Source: Microbispora sp. H11081 (GTDB lineage: Bacteria > Actinomycetota > Actinomycetes > Streptosporangiales > Streptosporangiaceae). Taken from it: a stretch of DNA of 64,000 bases. Position 1 is the first letter of the stretch. Each line of letters begins with the position of its first letter. A program made the translations under genes and the position numbers. The stretch spans positions 37,335 through 101,334 of the forward strand of contig NZ_JABBWV010000020.1 in the NCBI RefSeq assembly GCF_012999535.1, written 5' to 3'. Below, one piece after another: positions 1-7,858 of this stretch. The notes under the pieces were generated by a model. That model searched no databases. It was not told the origin of the DNA and was given only the letters and a program-made list of their open reading frames with translations.

Positions 1-478
1 GGAAGATCCACAAGATGGCGATCATGATGAGCGCCCCCAGGAGGAATCCCACGACCGGGGACAGCACCATCGGCAGGACGACCTTCTCCACCACCCCGTC
101 CCATTTCACGGCCTCGGTCGCCGCCAGGGCCGCGCCGATCAGGCCGCCGATGAGCGCGTGGCTGGAGGACGAGGGCAGGCCGAAGTACCAGGTGATGAGG
201 TTCCACGCGATGGCGCCGATCAGCGCCGCACCGACGATGATCAGGCCGTGCTTGCCGTCCGGTGGGGCGATGATCCCTTTGCCCACGGTCGAGGCGACCG
301 ACGTGCCCAGATGCGCGCCGATGAAGTTCATGACCGCGGCCATGAGCAGCGCCAGCCGCGGCGTCAGGGCGCGGGTCGAGACGGAGGTGGCGATGGCGTT
401 GGCGGCGTCGTGGAAGCCGTTCGTGTAGTCGAACACCAGCGCGATGACGACTACGCCGATGACAAGCGCGAGCTCCAC
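1..478 (-). CDS. pit: PiT-family inorganic phosphate transporter (3' part beyond window edge)
   Basis: Low-affinity inorganic phosphate permease of the cytoplasmic membrane, truncated by the window edge so that only the first ~159 residues are seen. Translation from a GTG at 478 gives a hydrophobic helix, then the PiT signature region (VFDYTNGFHDAANAIATS) and a second conserved block (WYFGLPSSSSHALIGG). Both are hallmarks of PiT/Pho-4 symporters. The GTG follows directly on the TAA stop of the DUF47 gene, so the two are translationally coupled, the usual actinobacterial DUF47-pit pairing. The family is well recognised; only the length is unknown. Confidence 0.93.
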   Translation of the reverse strand, partial: MELALVIGVVVIALVFDYTNGFHDAANAIATSVSTRALTPRLALLMAAVMNFIGAHLGTSVASTVGKGIIAPPDGKHGLIIVGAALIGAIAWNLITWYFGLPSSSSHALIGGLIGAALAATEAVKWDGVVEKVVLPMVLSPVVGFLLGALIMIAILWIF

Positions 479-1096
479 TTAACTTTCCTTGACCGCGATC
501 GACTCGATCGTGTTCGCGACGTGCTCGAAGGCGTCGGCGGCAAGCTCGAGCTGCTCGATGACCTCGCGCATCTTCATCACGGTCAGCGCGTCGTACTCGC
601 CGCTGAACAGCTTCGCCAGCAGCCTGCGGTAGATCTGGTCGGCCTGGTTCTCGAGCCGGTTGATCTCGATCCAGTACTCGTTGAGGTGCTGCATCGAGCG
701 CAGGCGCGGCATCGCGTCCGCCGTGAGCTCGGCGGCCCTTTCCAGGACCTCCACCTGACGTACGACCTCCTTGGGCAGGTGGTCGATCTGGTAGAGGACG
801 ATCAGGTCGGCCGCCGCCTCCATGTAGTCCATCACGTCGTCAAGATTGGACGCGAGGCGGTAGATGTCCTCGCGGTCGAACGGCGTGATGAAGCTCTCGT
901 TGAGCCGGTTCATGATCGCGTGAGTGCGCTCGTCACCCGCGTGTTCGCAGGCACGCATCTTCTCGGCCAGGGCCTCCCGGTCCGAACCGTCGCTGATGAT
1001 CTCGACCAGCAGACGCGATGCGGTGACGAGGTTGTTCGCCGAGTCGGCGAACAAGTCGTAATAGCTGTCCTCACGGGGCGTGAGACGCAGGCGCAC
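479..1096 (-). CDS. DUF47 family PhoU-like phosphate transport accessory protein
   Basis: Cytosolic all-helical PhoU-like protein of 205 residues that normally accompanies PiT permeases and is thought to regulate phosphate uptake. The sequence begins VRLRLTPREDSYYDLFADSA, matching the conserved DUF47 N-terminus. A longer in-frame ORF starts at 1177, but its first 27 residues look non-coding. The GTG at 1096 has a good GGAGA ribosome binding site 6 nt upstream, which decides the start. The stop codon abuts the pit start, so the pair is a two-gene operon. Confidence 0.92.
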   Translation of the reverse strand: MRLRLTPREDSYYDLFADSANNLVTASRLLVEIISDGSDREALAEKMRACEHAGDERTHAIMNRLNESFITPFDREDIYRLASNLDDVMDYMEAAADLIVLYQIDHLPKEVVRQVEVLERAAELTADAMPRLRSMQHLNEYWIEINRLENQADQIYRRLLAKLFSGEYDALTVMKMREVIEQLELAADAFEHVANTIESIAVKES

Positions 1097-1251
1097 GTCG
1101 TTTCTCCAGATGTGCGGGGACGGTCCGCAGAGAAGGGTACGGGTTACCAGTGGAAATGCGAAGTTCAGGCCATGCAAGCCGCTTGTAACCTACTCTTCCC
1201 CTTCCCGCTGCCCAGAACGTGGCCCGTGACACACTTGTTGCCTGAGCCGCT

Positions 1252-1827
1252 TCAGATCTTGGTGCGGTGGAAGTTCAGGAACGACCTACTAGGCGTGGGG
1301 CCCCTCTGCCCCTGGTAACGCGAACCGTACCGGTCCGAGCCGTACGGGAACTCGGCGGGTGAGCTGAGCCGGAACATGCAGAGCTGTCCGATCTTCATCC
1401 CGGGCCACAGCTTGATCGGCAGCGTGGCGACGTTGGACAGTTCGAGCGTGACGTGCCCCTCGAAGCCGGGATCGATGAAACCGGCCGTCGAGTGCGTCAG
1501 CAGGCCCAGCCGGCCCAGGCTCGACTTGCCCTCCAGCCGCGAGGCCACGTCGTCTGGCAGGCTGATCACCTCGTACGTGCTCGCCAGCACGAACTCGCCA
1601 GGATGCAGGATGAACGGCTCGTCGCCGTCCGGTTCCACCAGCCGGGTGAGATCGGGCTGCTCGATCGCGGGATCGATGTGCGGGTAGCGATGGTTCTCGA
1701 ACACGCGGAAGTAGCGGTCCAACCGCACGTCGATGCTGGAAGGCTGGATCATCGCCGGGTCGTACGGGTCGAGCTTCACCCTGCCCGACTCGATCTCGGC
1801 ACGGATGTCACGATCGGAAAGCAGCAC
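1252..1827 (-). CDS. dcd: dCTP deaminase
   Basis: Converts dCTP to dUTP (some actinobacterial members go on to dUMP) in pyrimidine deoxynucleotide synthesis. The 191-residue length is typical of the family. Visible landmarks are the N-terminal [17 protein letters not shown], the [20 protein letters not shown] catalytic/nucleotide-binding block and a C-terminal tail rich in Arg/Tyr ([19 protein letters not shown]). The start is taken as the GTG at 1827 because the family begins with (M/V)LLSD; the ORF extends upstream to 1896 without similarity. It is encoded just upstream of, and divergent from, tRNA-Gly, a common actinobacterial arrangement. Confidence 0.96.
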   Translation of the reverse strand: MLLSDRDIRAEIESGRVKLDPYDPAMIQPSSIDVRLDRYFRVFENHRYPHIDPAIEQPDLTRLVEPDGDEPFILHPGEFVLASTYEVISLPDDVASRLEGKSSLGRLGLLTHSTAGFIDPGFEGHVTLELSNVATLPIKLWPGMKIGQLCMFRLSSPAEFPYGSDRYGSRYQGQRGPTPSRSFLNFHRTKI

Positions 1828-1947
1828 GGATGCAAGGCTAGTGGGCGCCCTGACCGGCGGGCATCGGGGATCTTCGCGTCGGGACTGCAGCAGCACGGCC
1901 GGGATCCGCTACAGTAGGGGCAGCGACCGGCTCTCACTGCCGGTCAC

Positions 1948-2021
1948 GCGGGTGTAGTTCAATGGCAGAACATCAGCTTCCCAAGCTGACAGCGCGGGTT
2001 CGATTCCCGTCACCCGCTCCA
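1948..2021 (+). tRNA. tRNA-Gly (anticodon CCC), CCA encoded
   Basis: The acceptor arm GCGGGTG (1948-1954) pairs with CACCCGC (2011-2017), discriminator T2018, and CCA is encoded at 2019-2021. The anticodon stem TCAGC/GCTGA encloses the loop TTCCCAA, giving anticodon CCC. The T arm GCGGG-TTCGATT-CCCGT is canonical. Its 3' half (1978-2021) is repeated exactly at 3450-3493, so this tRNA has served as an integration site. Confidence 0.96.
1978..2021 (+). repeat. att-like core in tRNA-Gly (left copy of 44-bp direct repeat)
   Basis: These 44 bases run from the anticodon loop to the encoded CCA and recur without mismatch at 3450-3493. A perfect repeat of a tRNA 3' half flanking a short accessory stretch is the standard footprint of a tyrosine-recombinase element that integrated into the tRNA and restored it. 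Confidence 0.8.
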
Positions 2022-2091
2022 TGCTGCAAGGCCAGGTCCGGACTGACCGTAGACCCTGGTTCGCTCTTTGAGTGGTTGGCGAAAGGCCCGG

Positions 2092-2481
2092 TCAGACAGT
2101 CCGTCCTCCGAAGAAGATGACGTCATCTAGGCCATCCACCGCACGGGCGTCTACATCGGAAGGGTCGGCCTTCGAGCGGTTCGCGAGGTCGAGGGCAAGT
2201 GAGGCAGCCTCGTCGCTCACGTAACCGAAACGTCGAGCCAGGTGGCCGACACAGAGTCCTACGAGACCGAGTAGAGGACTTCCAGGGGCAAGCTGTCGGC
2301 CGAGCTTCATGCACCAGCCTTCCACGAACGCCGGATCCTCATCATGGAGCGCCAAGCCCACCAGCACGTCAGCGGCCTCGCCCTCTGGTGTCGCGTTGTA
2401 CAGCGCCCCTTCCAACACCGTGGACGCAAAGTCGTGCTCCTCTACAGGAGGGTTGTCGAACAAACGGTGTTCGTATGTCAC
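2092..2481 (-). CDS. Hypothetical protein in tRNA-anchored relic
   Basis: 129-residue soluble acidic protein that I do not recognise. It is rich in Ala/Leu helices (for example GEAADVLVGLALHDEDPAF), without membrane segment, cysteine cluster or catalytic motif, and is helical-repeat-like in feel, as some immunity or contact-inhibition partner proteins are. It lies inside the interval bounded by the two tRNA-Gly att-like repeats, so it is probably cargo of the integrated element. Codon position bias is actinobacterial but base composition is lower in GC than in neighbours, which fits transfer. Function unknown. Confidence 0.6.
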   Translation of the reverse strand: MTYEHRLFDNPPVEEHDFASTVLEGALYNATPEGEAADVLVGLALHDEDPAFVEGWCMKLGRQLAPGSPLLGLVGLCVGHLARRFGYVSDEAASLALDLANRSKADPSDVDARAVDGLDDVIFFGGRTV

Positions 2482-2521
2482 AGCCGCACGCTATCGCCGC
2501 AGACGTAAAGACGAGGATCGC

Positions 2522-2661
2522 GTGCCAGATGCGTGCCAGAACGGACGCTGATCAGCAGTGAACCACGGGGACTCACGGTCACTCGGCCAGCCTTGACCTG
2601 CACCCACATTTTCCCAGCTCAGCTCGGCAAGATCAGTAGCCTATTTCCAAGCTGACAGCGC
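2522..2661 (+). repeat. 140-bp direct repeat, copy A (integrase tail plus degenerate att)
   Basis: Closely similar to 3328-3468. It begins in the reading frame ACQMRARTDADQQ-stop, then a shared non-coding stretch ending TTTCCAAGCTGACAGCGC, which is a truncated version of the tRNA-Gly att core. After 2661 similarity stops. Most likely it is the end of a lost integrase gene and its adjoining attachment site, left by an earlier integration. Confidence 0.65.
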
Positions 2662-2733
2662 ATGGACCACAGGCGAAGATGTCGGTGCCCTCTGCAATGA
2701 TCCCGCGATACGCCCCAACGAAAGGCACATGGG

Positions 2734-3300
2734 ATGAGTGGCGCGACGGCGGAAACCTATGAGTGGCTCTACCGGGAGTTCACCGATGACACCCATGACA
2801 CGTGGCTCTTCGCCACCTTCGTACGGGACTTGTCCCCTCAAGAGGCCCTGCGGCGGATCGGTGTCGCCCCTGGGCCGCTGGGCGACTCCGGATTCGGCAT
2901 CGCGGCCTACGCGGCTGACGGCGGAATCGTCCTGATCGAATGTGGCTGGGCGGGGATCGTCTACGACATGGCCGGCCCGCTGTCCGTGGGCACGTCCGCA
3001 GCCGCAGTTTTCGCCACCATCAAGAACGAAGACTTCGCCTACTGCGTCAATGATCAGTTAGTGACCACGTTCAGCCTGTACTCCTATTCCCTTAGGGAAG
3101 GCTCTGACCCTGACCGGCTCCAGAGCGATGTTGAGGACCTTGGCATGAACATCGACGGTGATCAGTTTGGATTCCCCGAGAACCCCATCTCCCGCGCTCT
3201 CGCCCTTGCCGAACGCGCCACGGGAGTCCACTTGTCTTCCTCCCGTTACGCCGGCCCCGCCCTGATGGGACCCATCGACCACCTTGCCCCCTACCGGTGA
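2734..3300 (+). CDS. DUF6461-like protein, paralogue 1
   Basis: 188-residue soluble protein with no recognisable catalytic motif. It resembles the uncharacterised actinobacterial family annotated as DUF6461: an N-terminal aromatic stretch (YEWLYREF), a central two-strand core with VLIECGWAGIVYDMAGPLS, and a C-terminal ERATGVHLS block. The gene at 10522 is a clear relative with equivalent segments (VIVDIAGYAGITRDVVSELS and ERCTGVRLT). The start ATG at 2734 has a GAAAGG-type binding site. It sits between the two 140-bp repeats, so it is cargo of the tRNA-anchored relic. Function unknown. Confidence 0.75.
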   Translation: MSGATAETYEWLYREFTDDTHDTWLFATFVRDLSPQEALRRIGVAPGPLGDSGFGIAAYAADGGIVLIECGWAGIVYDMAGPLSVGTSAAAVFATIKNEDFAYCVNDQLVTTFSLYSYSLREGSDPDRLQSDVEDLGMNIDGDQFGFPENPISRALALAERATGVHLSSSRYAGPALMGPIDHLAPYR

Positions 3301-3327
3301 TAAGGAAGAGGTCAGAGCCATGATCAT

Positions 3328-3468
3328 GTGCCAGATGCGTGCCAGAACGGACGGCGATCAGCGGTGAATCAGGGAGACTCACGGTCACTCGGCCCGCACT
3401 GACCTGCACCCCTGCTTTCCCAGCTCAGCAGGGCAAGATCAGTAGCCTATTCCCAAGCTGACAGCGCG
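3328..3468 (+). repeat. 140-bp direct repeat, copy B (integrase tail)
   Basis: Second copy of the repeat at 2522-2661. It opens in the frame MCQMRARTDGDQR-stop, the same C-terminal peptide as copy A with two changes, and runs into the complete 44-bp tRNA-Gly att core. The order, integrase 3' end then attachment site, is the layout expected at the end of an integrated element. Confidence 0.7.
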
Positions 3469-3493
3469 GGTTCGATTCCCGTCACCCGCTCCA
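3450..3493 (+). repeat. att-like core, right copy (3' half of tRNA-Gly)
   Basis: Exact 44-bp duplicate of 1978-2021, ending in CCA. No 5' half of a tRNA precedes it, so it is not a functional tRNA but the distal attachment site of the 1.5-kb relic. Confidence 0.8.
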
Positions 3494-3497
3494 AGAT

Positions 3498-3923
3498 CTA
3501 AGCGAGCACCTCCGGGAGGAGCCTGAACGCCGCCACATGCCGGGGCCGGATCAGGCCGAAATCGCGCCGGTCGATCGTCGCGATCTGTGTGATTCCCAGA
3601 CGCTCGGCGATTGCCACCACGGACACATCGGCAGGGTCGAGACGAGCATCTTCGTAAAGCCGGACGAGTTCGGCCATACGTCGTACGTCAGCGGCGAGCA
3701 GATCGACCAGCTCGAACTCTTCCGTGACGAGATCAAGGAACTGCGCGTGTACGGCCGATCCCATGTGCCTGTTGATCGTCCAACCGGCCTCGATAAGGAC
3801 GGTTGAGGGAAGAAGCAACGGCCCTTCCAGCTGTTCAAGGAGTCCCACACACGAGGCATGGTGCTTGTCATCGCGATCGACAACGGCGATCAGCGGCCCT
3901 GTGTCCAGGAGCGTAGCGATCAC
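3498..3923 (-). CDS. PIN-domain toxin (VapC-like ribonuclease)
   Basis: 141-residue PIN-domain protein, a predicted metal-dependent RNase toxin. The acidic active-site positions are visible: Asp in LLDTGPLIA near residue 7, Glu in VLIEAGW near 45, Asp in DPADVSVVAIAERLG near 98 and Asp in IATIDRRDFG near 118. The start overlaps the end of the upstream 81-residue gene by 4 bp, the arrangement of a type II antitoxin-toxin operon. It begins immediately beyond the right att core, so it may mark the chromosome side of the relic or a second accessory insertion. Confidence 0.88.
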   Translation of the reverse strand: MIATLLDTGPLIAVVDRDDKHHASCVGLLEQLEGPLLLPSTVLIEAGWTINRHMGSAVHAQFLDLVTEEFELVDLLAADVRRMAELVRLYEDARLDPADVSVVAIAERLGITQIATIDRRDFGLIRPRHVAAFRLLPEVLA

Positions 3924-4165
3924 ACCGACCGATTGAATCGCTCCGCCAGCAGATCTTCGACCCGTTCTGACAGATCGCCCTCTCCGGATGCGCCGATCCC
4001 CGCGATCGACAGTCGGCGACGCCGTACCGGCTCCGACAGATCTTCGTTCGCGGCCTCAGCAAGTTCTGGGTCTGTTTTGACCAACCGCAGCAGCCGGCCC
4101 GCCTGGTCCGGCGACAGCCGGTCAACCAGGTGATGAAGCTCCTCATGCGCATGCCCAGCGCTCAT
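3920..4165 (-). CDS. Putative antitoxin of the PIN pair
   Basis: 81-residue small acidic/basic protein, first gene of a two-gene unit with the PIN toxin (ATGA overlap). It has a helical N-terminus (HEELHHLVDRLSPDQAGRLL) and a C-terminal segment RRRLSIAGIGASGEGDLSER. A similar tail is seen in small antitoxins paired with PIN proteins in actinobacteria; I do not identify a classical ribbon-helix-helix or AbrB fold. The antitoxin role rests mainly on size, order and coupling. Confidence 0.75.
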   Translation of the reverse strand: MSAGHAHEELHHLVDRLSPDQAGRLLRLVKTDPELAEAANEDLSEPVRRRRLSIAGIGASGEGDLSERVEDLLAERFNRSV

Positions 4166-4270
4166 CCTCCGAGTCTACGCTTGCGATCTCGCTAGCGTCA
4201 GGGACACGGTGGCCGTGCCTGAACCACTCCGAGTTTCAGGAGGCCCTGAAGCAGCATCATCTGCCGGCTG

Positions 4271-4426
4271 ATGGGAGATTCACGACACGATTCCAGCCCT
4301 GAGGGAAGTACCCCAGAGCTTCGTGAGCGCGCGGTGCGCATGGTGACCAAACCTGTTGGCGGGCCATGGCGACCACTGCTAGCTTTCCAGTGGCCGTGCG
4401 AGAGAACGAGGAGGTGGTACCCGTGA
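4271..4426 (+). pseudogene. IS3-family transposase OrfA remnant
   Basis: A 51-codon ORF contains STPELRERAVRMV, the conserved N-terminal motif of IS3-family OrfA (helix-turn-helix transposase subunit). Similarity ends right after this motif and no OrfB or inverted repeats are evident, so this is a decayed fragment. It accounts for most of the stretch between the toxin-antitoxin pair and the hydrolase (4166-4521). Confidence 0.55.
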
Positions 4427-4521
4427 ATGCAGTATCGACATGGGTGCTCCCCTCTGGGGTCACGGTCGGGCGATAGGTCGTCCGGGAGCGCCGTTCAAGA
4501 GCACTCCCGAAAGGCACGACC

Positions 4522-5256
4522 ATGCGATTCACTTCTGAACGGCGCCTCGATGACGTCGTCCTCGAACGCCAATTCACCCTCGGCGAGATCCCCGGCATCC
4601 TGTGGACGCCCGTATCCGCATCCGCACCGGTCCCGCTGATCCTGCTCGGCCACCCACCGCTCGGACTGCGAAAGATGTACCCCCGGCTGGTGGCGCGGGC
4701 CCGGCACTGTGCGGCAGAGGGCTTCGCTGCGGCCACCATCGAGCTCCCCGGGAGCGGGGACCGGCCCCGTTGGGCCGCCGCCGAGCAGGCCCGCGCCGAC
4801 CTGCGCGGGGCTATGGAGGCCGGCAAACCGGTCAGCGACGAGATCATCGACGCCCTTATCCTCCCGCTCGTCGACAAGGCGGTCCCGGAATCGCAGGCCG
4901 CCCTGGACGCCCTCCTGGCGCTGCCCGAGATCGGCGGCCCGGTCGGGTACTCCGGCGGAGTGATCTCCATCGGCATCCGGCTTGCGGTGGTCGAGCCGCG
5001 CATCGTGGCCGCCGGCTTCTTCGCCGGGAGTTTCGTGCCTCGCACCATGTTCGAGGAGGCCCGACAGGTCACCATTCCGCTGCATGTCCTGCTGCAGTGG
5101 GATGACGAAGGGAACGACCGACAGGCGGCCCTGGACCTGTTCGACGCCTTCGGCTCCAAGGAGAAAACACTGCACGCCAACATGGGCGGGCACACGGGCG
5201 TCCCGCAGTTTGCTGGGGAGGACGCGGCCGGGTTCTTCGCCCGGCATCTGCGCTAG
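4522..5256 (+). CDS. Alpha/beta hydrolase (dienelactone-hydrolase-like)
   Basis: 244-residue cytosolic alpha/beta hydrolase. The order of motifs is clear: strand and oxyanion region VPLILLGHPPLG near residue 37, nucleophile elbow GYSGG near residue 139, and a late His in NMGGHTGVP near residue 225. An Asp in LLQWDDEGND is a candidate third triad member. The nucleophile motif is slightly non-standard (GxSGG) but acceptable for this superfamily. Substrate unknown. The start ATG follows a GAAAGG site. It is isolated between an IS remnant and a gene-poor stretch, so it is probably accessory. Confidence 0.8.
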   Translation: MRFTSERRLDDVVLERQFTLGEIPGILWTPVSASAPVPLILLGHPPLGLRKMYPRLVARARHCAAEGFAAATIELPGSGDRPRWAAAEQARADLRGAMEAGKPVSDEIIDALILPLVDKAVPESQAALDALLALPEIGGPVGYSGGVISIGIRLAVVEPRIVAAGFFAGSFVPRTMFEEARQVTIPLHVLLQWDDEGNDRQAALDLFDAFGSKEKTLHANMGGHTGVPQFAGEDAAGFFARHLR

Positions 5257-5652
5257 TGGCGGGCCGTCAAGCCGGGCGCGTCATCACGGACGCGGCGGAT
5301 ACGGGGGGTGATGTCTCATCCTGCTGATGGCCGCAGGGCGTCGCTCCGGGCACGCGTACGGACGACGCCCGGTACGGTGGCTCGCTGAACGGACTGCTCG
5401 CGTACCCAGGCTGGGGGATGGGACTCGCCTTGACGCGCGAACGCGCCGCCGCACTGGGCAGCACCTGCGTGATCGGCCCGGCGAGCGGCTGCGGGCCCTT
5501 CGTGGAAGCCGTCCTCCCCTTCTCTTCCGCCTGCTCGGGCGCTCCGAATCCGGGCGGGTGCCGAAGGCACGAGCCCGGAATGAACCGCTTGCGCGTGTCG
5601 CAGCGACAAGTGGCCGAGAGACTGTCGAGACACCGGTTGCCGGGCAGGAGTA
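5257..5652. other. Gene-poor stretch, possible gene remnant
   Basis: No convincing gene in about 400 bases. One plus-strand frame reads ARYGGSLNGLLAYPGWGMG followed by a Cys/Pro-rich tail and lacks a credible start or family match. It may be the debris of an enzyme gene. No promoter or strong hairpin was seen. Confidence 0.3.
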
Positions 5653-6180
5653 ATGGACGAACACGAGAGATGGGATGACCCGCGATTGGTGGGTGCGATC
5701 GCGGACGGCGACCGGCGCGCCCTGGAAGTGATCTATGCCCGGCACGCGTCGTGGTTGGTCATCCGGCTCACCAGGCGGTGCGCCGATCAGGCCGTCGTGG
5801 ACGAGGCGGTGCAGGACACCTTCGTGGCGATCTGGCGGACCGCCCGCACGTGGACCGGCAAGGGCGAGGTCGCGGCCTGGATCTGGGGGATCGGCATCCG
5901 CCGGCTGCTGGATCTGCTGCGCAAGAGGCCCCACGTCGTGTCCCCGACCCTGGAGCCGACCATGGTGTCCGCCGAGGAGCAGGTTCTGCTCGGGGTCGAG
6001 TACGGCGAGCTGGGCAGGGCGCTGGACACGCTCTCGCCGGAATTGCGGGCCGTGGTCCAGGCGACCGTGTTGGACGGCCTCACCACCCGGGAGGCGGGGA
6101 AGCTGCTCGGCATCCCCGCAGGAACCGTAAAGACGCGCATGATGCGCGCGAAGTCCCTGCTGAGGGAGGAACTGGCATGA
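5653..6180 (+). CDS. ECF-type RNA polymerase sigma factor
   Basis: 175-residue sigma-70 family factor of the extracytoplasmic-function type. Region 2 is visible in the N-terminal half (ALEVIYARHASWLVIRLTRR, then VDEAVQDTFVAIWRTA). Region 4 with its helix-turn-helix is near the C-terminus (DGLTTREAGKLLGIPAGTVK). An AGGAG sequence lies just before the ATG. Its stop overlaps the next start (ATGA), so it is the first gene of a five-gene coupled operon with an anti-sigma and an ABC transporter. It presumably directs its own operon. Confidence 0.93.
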   Translation: MDEHERWDDPRLVGAIADGDRRALEVIYARHASWLVIRLTRRCADQAVVDEAVQDTFVAIWRTARTWTGKGEVAAWIWGIGIRRLLDLLRKRPHVVSPTLEPTMVSAEEQVLLGVEYGELGRALDTLSPELRAVVQATVLDGLTTREAGKLLGIPAGTVKTRMMRAKSLLREELA

Positions 6181-7019
6181 ACCAGCACACCGATCGGCCC
6201 GGGGACAGGTACATGCAAACGGGCTGGCACATGGACGACGACATGACGGCGATGTACGCCGAGGGCCTGCTCTCCCCCACCACGGCCGCGTCCGTCGAGG
6301 CGCACCTGCTGGCCTGCGCGAGGTGCCGGGAACTGCTCAAGCCCCGGGTCGCCCAGCCCCGGCTCGACCGGATCTGGGACGAGATCGTCGACGTCGTGGA
6401 CGCCCCCGCGCCTGGACCATTCGAACGGCTGCTCCGCCTGGCCGGCGTACGCCATCACGTCGCCCGGTTGCTGGCCGCCGCGCAATCTCTCCGCCTGCCG
6501 TGGCTGGCGGGTACTTCGCTGACGCTGTTCTTCGCGGCGCTCGCCGCCGGGGAGACGACGAGGTGGGGCGGGATCGTGTTCCTCGCCCTGGCGCCGATCG
6601 TGCCGGCCCTCGGGGTGAGCCTGGCCTACGGCCGGGGCGCGGACCCGACGTACGAGATCGGGCTAGCGGCTCCATACTCCGCGTTCAAGGTGATGCTGCT
6701 GCGCGCGGCCGCCGTGCTGATCACCTCGGTGGTTCCGGCGCTCGTCATCGGGGTCGCCTTGCTGGGGCAGACGTGGACGGTGGTCGGCTGGCTGCTGCCC
6801 GCGCTCGCGCTCACCTCCCTGTCGCTTCTGCTGTCCAGATGGTTCGAGCCGGTGCACGCCGCGGGCGGCGTGTCGGCACTCTGGCTCGCCGGGGTCCTCT
6901 GGACCAATCTGCACGCGCCGAGCCTGGCGATGTTCGGCGGCGCCGAGCAACTCGCGTACCTGATCATCACTGTCGTTTCCGGAGGGCTCCTGTTCCTGGG
7001 GCGCGAGGAGTTCTCATGA
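6177..7019 (+). CDS. Zinc-finger anti-sigma factor with membrane domain
   Basis: 280-residue membrane protein. Residues ~20-50 hold the anti-sigma zinc-finger pattern (VEAHLLACARCREL, HxxxCxxC). After a linker there are about six hydrophobic helices from ~residue 100 to the end. The family normally binds and silences the partner sigma factor at the membrane. The membrane part is larger than in most anti-sigmas and resembles an ABC permease-like subunit, so it could also belong to the transporter. ATGA overlaps link it to the sigma gene before and the ATPase gene after. Confidence 0.85.
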   Translation: MNQHTDRPGDRYMQTGWHMDDDMTAMYAEGLLSPTTAASVEAHLLACARCRELLKPRVAQPRLDRIWDEIVDVVDAPAPGPFERLLRLAGVRHHVARLLAAAQSLRLPWLAGTSLTLFFAALAAGETTRWGGIVFLALAPIVPALGVSLAYGRGADPTYEIGLAAPYSAFKVMLLRAAAVLITSVVPALVIGVALLGQTWTVVGWLLPALALTSLSLLLSRWFEPVHAAGGVSALWLAGVLWTNLHAPSLAMFGGAEQLAYLIITVVSGGLLFLGREEFS

Positions 7020-7858
7020 GCGTTGTCGTGGAAGGTTTGACGAAGGCCTACGGCCGGAGCCGTGCGTTGGACGGGCTGTCCTTCAGCGCGTACCAGGGCG
7101 TTACCGGACTGCTCGGCCCCAACGGCGCGGGAAAGACCACGCTGATCCGAATGCTGGCTACCGCACTGGCGCCCGACGGGGGGACGATCCGGCTCCTTGG
7201 CATGGACTCCGCCAGGGACCAGGCGGCGATCCGCCGCAGGCTCGGCTATCTCCCGCAGGAGACCGGCTACCACCGTGCGTTCACGGTTTTCGAATTCGTC
7301 GACTATGTGGCGATTTTGAAGGAGATGGTGGACCGGCGGGCGAGGCATGACGAGGTTCGCCGCGTCCTCGCCGAGGTCGGTCTCTCCGACGTGAGCCACA
7401 AGAAGATCCGTGCGCTGTCGGGAGGCATGCGGCGACGGGTGGGCATCGCGCAGGCGCTGCTCGGCGAGCCCGCGCTGGTCCTCCTGGACGAGCCGACGGT
7501 CGGCCTCGATCCCGAGCAGCGGCTCCGTTTCAGGGAACTCATCTCACGGATCGGCGAGGACCGTACGGTGATCCTCTCGACCCATCAGACCGAGGACGTG
7601 ACGGCCCTGTGCGCCAGGGTGGTCGTGCTGAAGGGCGGCCGTCAGGTGTTCGAGGGGACGCCGGCCGAGCTGCGCGCCCTCGCCGATGGCCACACCTGGC
7701 TGTCGGACGAGAGGTCCGGGGTGCTCTCGTGGCGTACCGGCGAAGGCCTCTTCCGCAATCTCGGCGACGCGCCCGCCGGAAGCCGCCTGGTCGAGCCCAC
7801 CATCGAGGACGGCTATCTGCTGCTGCTCGGCGGCATCCCGGCGGGGGCGACGCGATGA
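7016..7858 (+). CDS. ABC transporter ATP-binding protein
   Basis: 280-residue ABC ATPase. Walker A is GPNGAGKTT near residue 36, the signature LSGGMRRRVGIAQAL near 133, Walker B LVLLDEPTVGLDPE near 155 and the H-loop STHQTED near 188. The C-terminal ~80 residues match the extension of export-type (CcmA/NatA-like) ATPases. It is coupled to the preceding membrane gene and the following permease gene by 4-bp overlaps. It powers an exporter whose substrate cannot be read from the sequence. Confidence 0.95.
   Translation: MSVVVEGLTKAYGRSRALDGLSFSAYQGVTGLLGPNGAGKTTLIRMLATALAPDGGTIRLLGMDSARDQAAIRRRLGYLPQETGYHRAFTVFEFVDYVAILKEMVDRRARHDEVRRVLAEVGLSDVSHKKIRALSGGMRRRVGIAQALLGEPALVLLDEPTVGLDPEQRLRFRELISRIGEDRTVILSTHQTEDVTALCARVVVLKGGRQVFEGTPAELRALADGHTWLSDERSGVLSWRTGEGLFRNLGDAPAGSRLVEPTIEDGYLLLLGGIPAGATR

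Noticed and set aside
3450..3493. Second tRNA-Gly gene
   Set aside because: Only the 3' half is present; no acceptor or D arm precedes it. It is an att duplicate.
4257..5195. 312-residue minus-strand ORF opposite the alpha/beta hydrolase
   Set aside because: Ser/Arg-rich shadow frame; the plus strand has the hydrolase motifs.
5418..5678. 86-residue plus-strand ORF before the ECF sigma gene
   Set aside because: Runs into the sigma gene in another frame, lacks a ribosome binding site and has a Cys/Pro/Arg-rich random-like end.
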